Shown: positions 9,836 to 18,031 of the stretch, piece after piece | How the letters are laid out: the number at the start of each line of letters is the position of its first letter | Numbering within the stretch: position 1 is the stretch's first letter | Source of the DNA: Tianweitania sediminis | GTDB taxonomy: Bacteria; Pseudomonadota; Alphaproteobacteria; Rhizobiales; Rhizobiaceae | Direction: 5' to 3' | Assembly (NCBI RefSeq): GCF_017813335.1 | Contig: NZ_JAGIYY010000009.1 | Span: forward strand, 122,864-186,863 | Length of the DNA stretch: 64,000 nt | Position numbers and translations under genes: made by a program | The notes under the pieces: generated by a model | Told to the model about the DNA's origin: nothing | The model's input: the letters and a program-made list of their open reading frames with translations, nothing else | Database searches by the model: none

Positions 9836-9946
9836 CTGCTCCTGTCGCGAGGGAGCGCCGTTAGCGGCTCCTTGGTGAGTGGCTTCTAAAGCTACGGTGG
9901 GAACCGGATAAGGTTTCGCGAGTATGACAACTCTTCGGGAGCGGAC

Positions 9947-10183
9947 ATGAAAGCCTTCTTCATGCAGATCAAATGCGAACTCGGCCAATCCTATAAGGTG
10001 GCGAGTGCCATCGTGGATGCCGAGATCGCATCGGAAGTTTATTCCACCGCCGGCGACTTTGATCTCCTGGTCAAGTTCTACATTCCGGAGGAGGGCGATG
10101 TGGGCCACTTCGTGAACGAAAAGATCCAGGTCATCCCTGGTATCCGCGACACGCGAACCATTGTGACTTTCCGCGCGTTTTAA
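9947..10183 (+). CDS. Stand-alone Lrp/AsnC ligand-binding (RAM) domain protein
   Basis: 78-aa protein consisting only of a RAM (regulation of amino-acid metabolism) domain, the effector-binding half of Lrp/AsnC regulators, with no helix-turn-helix. It reads MKAFFMQIKCELGQSYKVAS, then GDFDLLVKFYIPE and VIPGIRDTRTIVTF, the usual beta-alpha-beta-beta-alpha-beta pattern. A GGGAG lies before the ATG. Such proteins form oligomeric rings and may bind amino acids or modulate full-length Lrp proteins. It sits 74 bp before the ATP-grasp/Anbu operon on the same strand, so co-transcription is possible. Confidence 0.88.
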   Translation: MKAFFMQIKCELGQSYKVASAIVDAEIASEVYSTAGDFDLLVKFYIPEEGDVGHFVNEKIQVIPGIRDTRTIVTFRAF

Positions 10184-10257
10184 TCAAACTGTCGCCGGCA
10201 AAGCTCTTGCAATTGCCGCGTGAACCCCCTGAAATGCAGGAGGTTGGGAGTACTCGG

Positions 10258-11670
10258 TTGGTAGCCTTTGATGAGATGCATCCGGAATCCACCGGATTGC
10301 GGGATCCGTATAAGAAGTACCAGGCATGGCTGGCTGAGCAGGACCCCGCTCGCCTGACCGAGAAGATGCAGGACGCGGAACGCGTTTTTCGCAAAACGGG
10401 CATTACCTTCGCGGTCTACGGCGAGGAAGAAGCAGCCGAGCGGCTCATCCCCTTCGACATCGTCCCCCGGATCCTCGCGGGTAGCGAATGGCGGCGGCTC
10501 ATGCAAGGCATCGAGCAGCGGGTGCAGGCGCTGAATGCCTTCTTGGACGACATCTACCACCGCCAGGAGATCCTGAAGGCTGGCCGTATCCCCAAGGAGC
10601 TGATCGCCAACAACGAAGCTTTCGTGCCGGAAATGATCGGCGTACGTCCGCCGGCTGGCGTGTACACCCACATCATCGGCACGGACATCGTGCGAACCGC
10701 CGAAAACGAGTTCTTCGTTCTCGAAGACAACGCACGCACGCCAAGTGGCGTGTCCTACATGCTCGAAAACCGCGAAACGATGATGCAGCTTTTTCCCGAG
10801 CTGTTTCAGCGGATCCGCGTGCGGCCGGTTGAGAATTATCCGCAGATCCTCCGGCAGTCCCTGTCTGCCGTGAAGCCGGAAAGCTGCGACGGGCCGCCGC
10901 GGTTGGCTGTCCTGACACCGGGAAGCTACAACTCCGCTTATTTCGAGCATGCCTTTCTGGCGGACCAGATGGGCGTCGAACTGGTGGAAGGGCAGGACCT
11001 GCGGGTGGTTGATGGCCACGTCGCCATGCGCACCACCGAAGGCTACAAGCGCATCGACGTGCTTTATCGCCGTGTCGATGACGCCTTCCTTGACCCGCTG
11101 ACCTTCCGGCCGGATTCCGCCCTCGGCGTGCCCGGCATCATGGATGTGTACCGCGCTGGCAAGATCACGATTGCCAATGCACCCGGAACCGGGATCGCCG
11201 ACGACAAGGCGATCTATTCCTACATGCCGGAGATCATCGAGTTTTATACCGGCCGCAAGGCGTTGTTGCCCAATATCGAGACCTGGCGCTGCTCTGAACC
11301 GGCGAGCCTGAAATATGTCTTGGAGAACCTTTCCGCGCTTGTGGTGAAGGAGGTGCATGGCTCTGGCGGCTACGGAATGCTGGTTGGGCCGGCGGCAAGC
11401 AAAGCGGAACGCGAAGCCTTCGCCGAGAAGCTGCGCGCCAAGCCCTCGAACTACATTGCGCAGCCGACGCTTTCCTTGTCGACGTGTCCAATCCTAACGG
11501 AGGCTGGTCTGGCGCCGCGACACGTGGATCTGCGGCCGTTTGTGCTGGTGTCTGACCGCATCCAGATCGTTCCCGGCGGGCTCACTCGCGTCGCGCTGAA
11601 GGAAGGCTCGCTTGTTGTGAACTCCTCGCAAGGCGGCGGCACAAAAGACACCTGGGTGCTGGACGACTGA
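10258..11670 (+). CDS. Circularly permuted type 2 ATP-grasp protein of the Anbu operon
   Basis: About 470-aa member of the circularly permuted ATP-grasp family (DUF404/DUF407 type). I prefer TTG 10258 (reads VAFDEMHPEST, matching the usual family start), with GGGAG 7 bp upstream; ATG 10234 or TTG 10207 would add up to 17 residues. Conserved segments include GITFAVYGEEEAAERLIPFD, EWRRLMQGIEQRVQALNAFL, FVLEDNARTPSGVSYMLENR and HGSGGYGMLVG. ATP-grasp enzymes ligate a carboxylate to an amine using ATP; comparative genomics has linked this family to peptide-ligase chemistry. It is followed after 1 bp by the alpha-E gene. Confidence 0.9.
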   Translation: MVAFDEMHPESTGLRDPYKKYQAWLAEQDPARLTEKMQDAERVFRKTGITFAVYGEEEAAERLIPFDIVPRILAGSEWRRLMQGIEQRVQALNAFLDDIYHRQEILKAGRIPKELIANNEAFVPEMIGVRPPAGVYTHIIGTDIVRTAENEFFVLEDNARTPSGVSYMLENRETMMQLFPELFQRIRVRPVENYPQILRQSLSAVKPESCDGPPRLAVLTPGSYNSAYFEHAFLADQMGVELVEGQDLRVVDGHVAMRTTEGYKRIDVLYRRVDDAFLDPLTFRPDSALGVPGIMDVYRAGKITIANAPGTGIADDKAIYSYMPEIIEFYTGRKALLPNIETWRCSEPASLKYVLENLSALVVKEVHGSGGYGMLVGPAASKAEREAFAEKLRAKPSNYIAQPTLSLSTCPILTEAGLAPRHVDLRPFVLVSDRIQIVPGGLTRVALKEGSLVVNSSQGGGTKDTWVLDD

Positions 11671-11671
11671 G

Positions 11672-12613
11672 ATGCTTCTAGGACGCACCGCCAACGGGCT
11701 CTACTGGATGAGCCGCTATATCGAACGTGCCGAGAACATGGCACGGCTGCTTGACGCCGGCTTGCGGCTCGCGCTGACGCAAACCACGAGCTCGGCGGAA
11801 GAATGGACGTCGCTGGTGATCAGCGCCGGTGCCGAGAACGCGTTTCGAGCCCGCCACACTGAGTTCACCTCCACCACGGTCTCCGACTTCCTGCTGCGCG
11901 ATAGAACAAATCCGTCCAGCGTGATCTCCTCGATTGAAACCGCGCGCATGAACGGCCGCATGGTGCGCACAGCCCTGACCCGGGAAGCGTGGGAAAGCCT
12001 CAACGAGGCCTGGATGTCGTTGAAGCGCCTACTGGCGGCACCGATCGACGAGCGGGACCTGCCCCATGTTCTTGACGCCATCAAGCGGGAAGCGGCGCTT
12101 ATACGCGGCGCCTTTATCGGAACGATGTTGCGCAACGAAATCTTCTATTTCGCGCAACTCGGCACGCTGGTTGAGCGGGCAGACAACACGGCCCGCATTC
12201 TGGACGTGAAATATTACGTCCTGCTGCCTTCTGTTCACTGGGTTGGATCGTCGCTCGACAACTACCAGTGGGAGTCGATCCTCCGATCCGTTTCCGCGCA
12301 CCGCTCCTACCGCTGGGTTTATGAAGCGGACTACAAGCCGACCAATATAGCCGACTACCTGATCCTCGATCCACGCATGCCGCGCTCGCTCGCGTTCTGT
12401 TACCGGGGCATCACCGAAAGTCTTCGCATGCTGTCGGACGATTATGGTGCACGACATCCGAGCCATGACATCGCCGAGCGCACCATGGAGCGGCTCTGCG
12501 TTGGCTCCATCAAGGAAATCTTCGACTATGGCTTGCACGAATACCTCGACGGCTTCATCGCCGACAACGCGCGGTTTGGTGCTGCTGTCGCAGAAAACTA
12601 CCGGTTTTATTGA
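11672..12613 (+). CDS. Alpha-E domain-containing protein
   Basis: 313-aa mostly alpha-helical protein. It opens MLLGRTANGLYWMSRYIERA, the hallmark of the alpha-E domain, followed by helices rich in conserved acidic and basic residues (NGRMVRTALTREAWESLNEA, RTMERLCVGSIKEIFDYGL). The domain is known only from genome context: it almost always accompanies the permuted ATP-grasp and transglutaminase genes and is thought to help that enzyme. It begins 1 bp after the ATP-grasp stop and ends 3 bp before the transglutaminase start, so the three are surely one operon. Confidence 0.9.
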   Translation: MLLGRTANGLYWMSRYIERAENMARLLDAGLRLALTQTTSSAEEWTSLVISAGAENAFRARHTEFTSTTVSDFLLRDRTNPSSVISSIETARMNGRMVRTALTREAWESLNEAWMSLKRLLAAPIDERDLPHVLDAIKREAALIRGAFIGTMLRNEIFYFAQLGTLVERADNTARILDVKYYVLLPSVHWVGSSLDNYQWESILRSVSAHRSYRWVYEADYKPTNIADYLILDPRMPRSLAFCYRGITESLRMLSDDYGARHPSHDIAERTMERLCVGSIKEIFDYGLHEYLDGFIADNARFGAAVAENYRFY

Positions 12614-12616
12614 CCC

Positions 12617-13408
12617 ATGCGGCTGAAAATCACCCACCGCACCGAGTACCACTACGATCAACCGAACATCTATGCCCTGCAGCGCCTGCGGCTGGTGCCG
12701 CAAAGCAATGACAAGCAGCGTGTCAGCAACTGGTCGGTTCAGATCGATGGCGGCGTCGAGGAAGCGAATTATACAGATGGTTTCGGCAATGCCACGCGGC
12801 TGGTGAGCGTGTTGCCGGGTCAGACCGACATCAGCGCCACCGCCACGGGGACCATCGAAACGACTGATGGATCGGGCATCACGGGACCCCATCGCGGTTA
12901 TGCTCCGCTGTGGCTCTTCCTCCAGCCCACGCCCCTCACAGAACCGGGTCCGGCGATCCGCGCCTTGGCGGCTGACATCAAGGAGGGGGCACCGCTCGAT
13001 CGCCTGCACGAGCTGATGCAGAGCATCGTTTCGCGGGTGACGTACGAGAAGGGCACCACCGCCGTTGGTACCCTCGCAGAAGAAGCTGCAGCCAAAGGCA
13101 GCGGCGTCTGCCAGGATCAGGCGCATATTTTTGCATCGGCGTCTCGGCTGCTTGGTTTGCCCGCCCGCTATGTGAGCGGCTATCTCCTTCTGAAGGAGCA
13201 CGGGGAGGCGGCGAGCCACGCTTGGGCGGAATCGCATGTGCCAGGACTGGGCTGGGTGGCGTTTGATTGCGCCAACGGCATTTCGCCAGACGAGCATTAT
13301 GCACGCCTGGCGATCGGGCGCGACTACCGCGATGCAGCGCCTGTTTCCGGTTTCCGCTTGGGGGGGGCGGCAGAGCGGCTTGAAGTTCACCTCACAGTCG
13401 AGCAGTAA
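12617..13408 (+). CDS. Transglutaminase-like cysteine protease family protein
   Basis: 263-aa protein with an N-terminal beta domain (MRLKITHRTEYHYDQP...LQRLRLVPQS) and a C-terminal transglutaminase-like papain fold. The catalytic triad is visible as C165 (GSGVCQDQAH), H201 (EAASHAWAE) and D217 (GWVAFDCANG). Bacterial members usually hydrolyse or form amide bonds in peptides rather than cross-link proteins. No signal peptide, so it is cytoplasmic with its operon partners. The Anbu gene follows after 28 bp. Confidence 0.9.
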   Translation: MRLKITHRTEYHYDQPNIYALQRLRLVPQSNDKQRVSNWSVQIDGGVEEANYTDGFGNATRLVSVLPGQTDISATATGTIETTDGSGITGPHRGYAPLWLFLQPTPLTEPGPAIRALAADIKEGAPLDRLHELMQSIVSRVTYEKGTTAVGTLAEEAAAKGSGVCQDQAHIFASASRLLGLPARYVSGYLLLKEHGEAASHAWAESHVPGLGWVAFDCANGISPDEHYARLAIGRDYRDAAPVSGFRLGGAAERLEVHLTVEQ

Positions 13409-13436
13409 TCCGTCCACCAAAACGGCGGAAGCACTC

Positions 13437-14171
13437 ATGACTTATTGTGTCGGCCTCAAGATCGACCGCGGCCTGGTTTTCATGTCCGACACCCGCACGA
13501 ACGCGGGGATCGACAACATCTCGACCTTCCGCAAGATGCATATCTGGGAAGAGCCTGGAGAGCGGGTGATCGTGCTGATGTCGGCCGGCAATCTGGCCAC
13601 GACCCAGGCCGTGATCAGTCTCCTGGACGAACGCTCAAAATCGCCTTCCGAGCGGGTCAGTACGCTTTTGCAGACCCCTTCGATGTTTCAAACCGCGCGG
13701 CTCGTGGGTGAAACCATCAAGGAAGTCATCAAGAACTCGTCGCCGGACGGACAGTCAGCCGACTCCTACTTCAACGCATCCTTCATCTTGGGTGGCCAGA
13801 TCAAAGGCTCGGAAGCCCGTCTCTTCCTGATCTATCCCGAAGGAAATTTCATAGAAGCAGGGGAGGACACGCCGTTCTTCCAGATTGGCGAGACCAAATA
13901 CGGGAAGCCGATCATAGTGCGCGCCTACGACCCCGGGATGAGCTTTGCTGAAACGGCGAAGCTGCTGATGGTGTCGTTTGATTCGACGTTGAAGTCGAAC
14001 CTGTCCGTCGGTCTGCCGCTCGACATGATGTTCTACGAGCTCGATACGATGCGTGTCGGTTTCCGCAAGAGGATCGGCTACGACGATCAATATTACCGGA
14101 TGATCTCAGACGGCTGGTCGAACGCGCTGAAGACCGCCTTCAACAGTTTGCCGGAATTCGACGAACTATAA
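13437..14171 (+). CDS. Anbu-type proteasome-like protease
   Basis: 244-aa member of the Anbu (ancestral beta-subunit) branch of Ntn-hydrolase peptidases, related to HslV and proteasome beta subunits. After Met removal Thr2 would be the N-terminal nucleophile (MTYCVGLKIDRGLVFMSDTR), with Asp18 and Lys33 (TFRKMH) in the expected positions. No AAA+ unfoldase is encoded nearby, in keeping with Anbu proteins that form open rings or helices without HslU. It closes the ATP-grasp/alpha-E/transglutaminase operon and is followed by a strong terminator. An open frame extending upstream would overlap the transglutaminase gene and lacks the N-terminal Thr. Confidence 0.9.
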   Translation: MTYCVGLKIDRGLVFMSDTRTNAGIDNISTFRKMHIWEEPGERVIVLMSAGNLATTQAVISLLDERSKSPSERVSTLLQTPSMFQTARLVGETIKEVIKNSSPDGQSADSYFNASFILGGQIKGSEARLFLIYPEGNFIEAGEDTPFFQIGETKYGKPIIVRAYDPGMSFAETAKLLMVSFDSTLKSNLSVGLPLDMMFYELDTMRVGFRKRIGYDDQYYRMISDGWSNALKTAFNSLPEFDEL

Positions 14172-14212
14172 CGTCGGCCAGTATCCGGCGCCCGGAGTCT
14201 AACCAGACTAAG

Positions 14213-14241
14213 AAAAAGGGCCCCCAGTGGGGGCCCTTTTT
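14213..14241. terminator. Bidirectional rho-independent terminator
   Basis: A perfect 13-bp stem (AAAAAGGGCCCCC / GGGGGCCCTTTTT, loop AGT) lies 41 bp after the Anbu stop and just beyond the end of the facing BA14K gene. The T-run on each strand lets it serve both genes. Confidence 0.93.
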
Positions 14242-14243
14242 GA

Positions 14244-14699
14244 TCAGCTATACGGCGAATAGCACTGGCGCCGCGGGCCGTTGTAGGGCTGGAACGTGTT
14301 GTCCGAAGCCCGATATGACCGATACCGGTCATAGCACCACTGGACGTGGCTGCTGCCGCCGGACCGGATCACGCGCCGTGAACTCGGCTGGTTGGCAACG
14401 ATGCCGCCGATAATGGCTCCTGTTACCAAGCCTGCCGCGCCTGCCGCCAACGCGTCGCCGCGATCCCGGCCGCGCCAGTAGCGCCGGTCACCACGCCAGT
14501 GGCGGTCACCGCGGTAATGCCGGTCGCCGCTATAGTGCCGGTCGCCGCGATAATGATGACGCGAGCCGCGCCAATCATTGCGGTAGCTTTGGCGGTTCTC
14601 GAAAGACTCGCGGTTTTGTGCCGCCGCGACACCGATGTCGGCGACAAGCATCGAGCCTGCCATCGACAAGGCCAAGGCTGCTGAAAGAAGTTTGCGCAA
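14244..14699 (-). CDS. BA14K family exported protein with RGD-rich repeats
   Basis: 151-aa protein with a signal peptide ([20 protein letters not shown], cleavage near AAAQ). Residues 47-82 are low-complexity repeats of the type [18 protein letters not shown], followed by a glycine-alanine hydrophobic segment ([19 protein letters not shown]) and a C-terminal BA14K signature ([20 protein letters not shown]). The Brucella abortus 14-kDa homologue has lectin-like activity and is immunoreactive. The C-terminal half is the conserved part; the repeats vary between species. It shares a terminator with the facing Anbu gene. Confidence 0.88.
   Translation of the reverse strand: MRKLLSAALALSMAGSMLVADIGVAAAQNRESFENRQSYRNDWRGSRHHYRGDRHYSGDRHYRGDRHWRGDRRYWRGRDRGDALAAGAAGLVTGAIIGGIVANQPSSRRVIRSGGSSHVQWCYDRYRSYRASDNTFQPYNGPRRQCYSPYS
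14454..14561 (-). repeat. In-frame tandem repeats in the BA14K gene
   Basis: Imperfect 15-18 bp units encode successive HYRGD, HYSGD, HYRGD, HWRGD and RYWRGRD blocks. At DNA level they read as recurring CGGTCGCCGC/CGGTCACC-type elements on the plus strand. Such units could change number by slippage. Confidence 0.6.
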
Positions 14700-14854
14700 A
14701 ATTACCTCCTGAACGGATCAGATGACGTCCCTTTGCAAATAAACGCCCGCCCCGTTTCCGCGTTCCGGTCTTCACGGAAATGGGATGTCGCCGATTTTCA
14801 CGGATCATCAACCATGTTGCGGCAATGCTGACCCCCTTAATGAGGGCAAAGCCT

Positions 14855-15547
14855 GTGGGCACTACGATTTCTCGGCGCACCCTGCTGACCGGCCTCGGCC
14901 TTGCCGCGGTGGCCGGCTGCAGCCGCAGCTTCGACATGGAAGAATTCGCCGTCGATCTTTCGCCGACCGGCACGGTGCGGCCGAAGATCAGCGTTGATCG
15001 GGCCGTCACCGATCCGCAAGTGATGTATGCTTCCGTGCAGGACGGCCCGTTTGTGCTGCCGGAGATCCCCTACCAGAAGGTGCCGCGCGAATACCGTCGC
15101 CAGATCGTTCAGGATCCGACCGGTGAAGCACCGGGCACAATTGTGGTCAGCCTGCAGGATCGCTTCCTGTATCTTGTGCAGCCCGGCGGCGAGGCTTTGC
15201 GCTACGGCGTTGGCATCGGCAAGGACGGCTTCCTTTGGTCCGGTCGAGCCGTGATTCAGTACAAGAAGATGTGGCCGACCTGGACACCGCCGAAGGAAAT
15301 GATCGCCCGCAAGCCGGAAGTCGCGAAATATGCAGGTGGTCAGCCGGGCGGGCTCGACAATCCGCTCGGCGCGCGCGCGCTTTATATCTTCAAGGATGGG
15401 GTCGACACGCAGTACCGCGTGCACGGATCGCCGGAATGGCGGACCATCGGCCAGGCGATGTCATCCGGTTGTGTGCGGATGATCAACCAGGACGTGATCG
15501 ACCTTTACAACCGCGTGCAAGGCAAGGCGCCAATCGTAGTCGGCTAG
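14855..15547 (+). CDS. L,D-transpeptidase (YkuD) with twin-arginine and lipobox signals
   Basis: About 230 aa. I chose GTG 14855 because a GAGGG lies 8 bp upstream; it gives MGTTISRRTLLTGLGLAAVA followed by GCSRS. Alternative ATGs at 14780, 14825 and 14840 lack a ribosome site. The leader has both an SRR twin-arginine core and a lipobox ending in Cys, so it may be a Tat-exported lipoprotein. The YkuD catalytic region has the His in YRVHGSPEW and the Cys in AMSSGCVRMIN. These enzymes form 3-3 cross-links in peptidoglycan or attach outer-membrane proteins to it; several such paralogues are normal in this order. Confidence 0.88.
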   Translation: MGTTISRRTLLTGLGLAAVAGCSRSFDMEEFAVDLSPTGTVRPKISVDRAVTDPQVMYASVQDGPFVLPEIPYQKVPREYRRQIVQDPTGEAPGTIVVSLQDRFLYLVQPGGEALRYGVGIGKDGFLWSGRAVIQYKKMWPTWTPPKEMIARKPEVAKYAGGQPGGLDNPLGARALYIFKDGVDTQYRVHGSPEWRTIGQAMSSGCVRMINQDVIDLYNRVQGKAPIVVG

Positions 15548-15558
15548 GGGACTCAGAC

Positions 15559-17583
15559 TCAGCCTTCGCCCGTGAATTCCATCTTGCGCATGGCGGTGAC
15601 CTTCTCGCCGAACTTGTCGAGGTCGAACGGCTTCGCAACCATGTCCATGCCAGCACCGAGAAAGCCGGAGCGGGTGGTGGCACCTTCGGCATAACCGGTC
15701 GCGAACAGGACCTTCAGGTTGGGGCGAACCTGTCTCGCACGTTCCGCCAGTTCGCGCCCGTTCATGCCGGGAAGCCCGACATCCGTGATCAGCAGGTCGA
15801 TGATCTGTTCGCTTCCAATGATTTCCAGCGCCGACTTGGCATCGTTGGCTTCAAGCGTTTCATAGCCAAGGTCGTTCAGGTAATCGACAACCAGCATCTG
15901 GACGAGGACTTCGTCTTCCACGACCAGAATGGTCCCGGTGCCCTCTGCGGATATCATGCTGTCTTCCTTGTCGTGTTCGGGTTGAATGCTCGTTGAAGCA
16001 TCACGCGGCATATAGAGTTCGATCAGGGTGCCGCTCTGAGGCGTCGATTCGATCCGAATGTGGCCCCCCACCTGTTTGGCAAAGCCGAAAATCATGGAAA
16101 GACCAAGGCCGGTGCCTTGCCCGATCGGCTTGGTGGTGAAAAATGGGTCAAAGGCCTTTTCGATGACATCGGAGGACATGCCCATGCCGGTGTCGCGAAC
16201 CCGCGTCACCACATAATCTCCCGGGGCAATGCCGAAAGCCCGGGCGCGACGCGCATCAACCGAAACATTTGCCGTAATGAGACTCAACGTCCCCCCGTCC
16301 GGCATGGCGTCGCGGGCGTTGATCGCAAGGTTCAGCAGCGCGCTTTCAAATTGGTTCTGGTCGGTGAGGGCCGGCCACAGTCTTGGTTCCAGCTTCACTT
16401 CGACTTCAATGGCATCGCCGATAGTGCGCTGGAGAAGCTCCAGCAGCGAGGTCACCAGCTCGTTCAGATCGGCCCTTTGCAGATCGAGCGACTGGCGCCT
16501 GGAAAAAGCCAGCAGCCGGTGCGTCAGGGCTGCCGCGCGATCCGCCGACGACATGATGATGTCGACATAGCGATCAAGACCATCCGTTCGCCCGCTGCTC
16601 AGGCGCTTGCGCAACAGGTCCGCACCCCCTCGAATACCGGCGAGCATGTTGTTGAAGTCATGCGCGATGCCGCCGGTGAGCTGCCCGATCGCCTCCATCT
16701 TCTGCGCCTGGCGCAGCGCCTCGTCTTTTTGCTCAAGCTCGCGGGTGCGCGCTTCCACTTCGGCCTCGAGCATGTTGGTGGACATGCGGATTTCCGAAAT
16801 GTCGATCGCGCAACCGACATGCCCCAGGAACTGCCCGCTGCCGCTGAAGCGTGGAGCGGCCTCGCAGCGCAACCAGCGCGCATGGCCGTCATTGCCCATC
16901 ACGCGCACCTCCGCACTCAAGCCGGAATGCCGCTGCAAAGCGTTCTGGTTGGTCGCGATGAACGACGCGCGATCGTCCGGATGCACAACCATGTCCCAGC
17001 CGCCCTGCAGCAGTTCCGGGGTGGTGGTCGCGAACTCGCTTTCGAAGCGTCGATTGGCGAATGTGAAGTTGCCAAACTGGTCGGTCGCCCAAATCAATGC
17101 CGGAGCACTGTCTGCCATGACCTGGAAGCGGATTTCGCTTTCCTGCAGCGCCACCATGGCAGCGGCTCGTTCAGCGCGTGCCGTTGCTTCGTTGAGTGCC
17201 CGACGTGCCACGCCCGGAATGCGGCCGAGGTCACGCTTCGTGACGTAGTCTGTTGCGCCAGCACGGACGGCTTCCGTCGCGAACTTCTCGCCAATCACTC
17301 CTGACACAAAGATGAACGGCACGCCTGGTGCGAGAGTGTTGGCGACATTTAGCGCTTCCAGGCCGTTGAAGTCAGGGAGAGAATAGTCGGACAGAACAAG
17401 GTCATAGGGCCCCGAGGTCAGAAACCTCTCGAACTCGGGTCGGATGACCGCGCGATCCACACGGGTGTCGGCTCCAAGCTTGAGGAGCTGGCGCGTGATC
17501 AGGTCGGCATCGATGATGCTGTCTTCAAGAAGAAGGATTCGGAGCGCAGCCGTTTCCGGCAAAGCAAAATCGTGTTCTTCCAT
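15559..17583 (-). CDS. Hybrid histidine kinase: REC-PAS-HisKA-HATPase-REC
   Basis: 674-aa soluble protein with no membrane segments. Domains in order: an N-terminal receiver (phospho-acceptor D66 in DLVLSDYSLP), a PAS domain with PAC segment (about residues 145-270, YTFANRR-like FTFANRRFESEF), a coiled coil, HisKA with the phospho-His in TGGIAHDFNNMLAG, a HATPase with DTGMGM and GQGTGLGLSM boxes, and a C-terminal receiver (Asp in LLITDVGLPGMNG). A receiver at both ends suggests it takes phosphate from an upstream kinase and passes it on. It is the last gene of the phytochrome operon, 1 bp after the response regulator. Confidence 0.92.
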   Translation of the reverse strand: MEEHDFALPETAALRILLLEDSIIDADLITRQLLKLGADTRVDRAVIRPEFERFLTSGPYDLVLSDYSLPDFNGLEALNVANTLAPGVPFIFVSGVIGEKFATEAVRAGATDYVTKRDLGRIPGVARRALNEATARAERAAAMVALQESEIRFQVMADSAPALIWATDQFGNFTFANRRFESEFATTTPELLQGGWDMVVHPDDRASFIATNQNALQRHSGLSAEVRVMGNDGHARWLRCEAAPRFSGSGQFLGHVGCAIDISEIRMSTNMLEAEVEARTRELEQKDEALRQAQKMEAIGQLTGGIAHDFNNMLAGIRGGADLLRKRLSSGRTDGLDRYVDIIMSSADRAAALTHRLLAFSRRQSLDLQRADLNELVTSLLELLQRTIGDAIEVEVKLEPRLWPALTDQNQFESALLNLAINARDAMPDGGTLSLITANVSVDARRARAFGIAPGDYVVTRVRDTGMGMSSDVIEKAFDPFFTTKPIGQGTGLGLSMIFGFAKQVGGHIRIESTPQSGTLIELYMPRDASTSIQPEHDKEDSMISAEGTGTILVVEDEVLVQMLVVDYLNDLGYETLEANDAKSALEIIGSEQIIDLLITDVGLPGMNGRELAERARQVRPNLKVLFATGYAEGATTRSGFLGAGMDMVAKPFDLDKFGEKVTAMRKMEFTGEG

Positions 17584-17584
17584 T

Positions 17585-18031
17585 TCAAGGGCGCTTTGCA
17601 GGAACCGGCTCGTTCAAAACGGCCCAAACCATTCCCAAATCACGGATGGCCTGGAAGAAGGCGTTGAACTCGACAGGCTTGACCACGAAGGAATTCACGC
17701 CGCTCTGGTAGCTTTGCAGGACATCCGTTTCCTCCCGCGAGGAGGTCAGCATCACAATCGGGATGCTGCGATGCTCGGGATGGGCCTTTACCTTCTCGAG
17801 AACTTCGAGGCCGTTGACCTTCGGCAGCTTCAAATCAAGCAGCACAACCGCCGGCGGTTCCGGATCCCGATCAGCATAGGCGCCTTCGCTGAAGATGTAG
17901 TCCAACGCCTGAACGCCATCGCGTGCCACCACGATCTCGTTCGCGATGTTGCTGCGTTTCAGGGCGGCCATCGTCAATTCGATGTCGGCAGCGTTGTCTT
18001 CAACCAGGAGGATCGGGCGCATGCCGATCAT
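17585..18031 (-). CDS. Single-domain response regulator (Rcp1-like)
   Basis: 148-aa receiver-only protein. Key residues are the acidic pair in LLVEDNAADIEL, phospho-acceptor D66 in VVLLDLKLPKVNG, Thr in IVMLTSSREE and Lys in SFVVKPVEF. Its sequence style (IELTMAALKRSNIANEIVVA, then DYIFSEG) is that of Rcp1-type regulators that partner phytochromes. Its start overlaps the bacteriophytochrome stop by 4 bp (ATGA), so it is the obvious phosphotransfer partner. It has no output domain and probably passes phosphate to the downstream hybrid kinase or acts by protein contact. Confidence 0.93.
   Translation of the reverse strand: MIGMRPILLVEDNAADIELTMAALKRSNIANEIVVARDGVQALDYIFSEGAYADRDPEPPAVVLLDLKLPKVNGLEVLEKVKAHPEHRSIPIVMLTSSREETDVLQSYQSGVNSFVVKPVEFNAFFQAIRDLGMVWAVLNEPVPAKRP

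Noticed and set aside
12029..13438. 469-codon open frame on the minus strand
   Set aside because: It is antisense to the alpha-E and transglutaminase genes and has no domain or export signal.
16060..17304. 414-codon open frame on the plus strand
   Set aside because: Antisense shadow of the hybrid histidine kinase, whose domains are unmistakable on the other strand.
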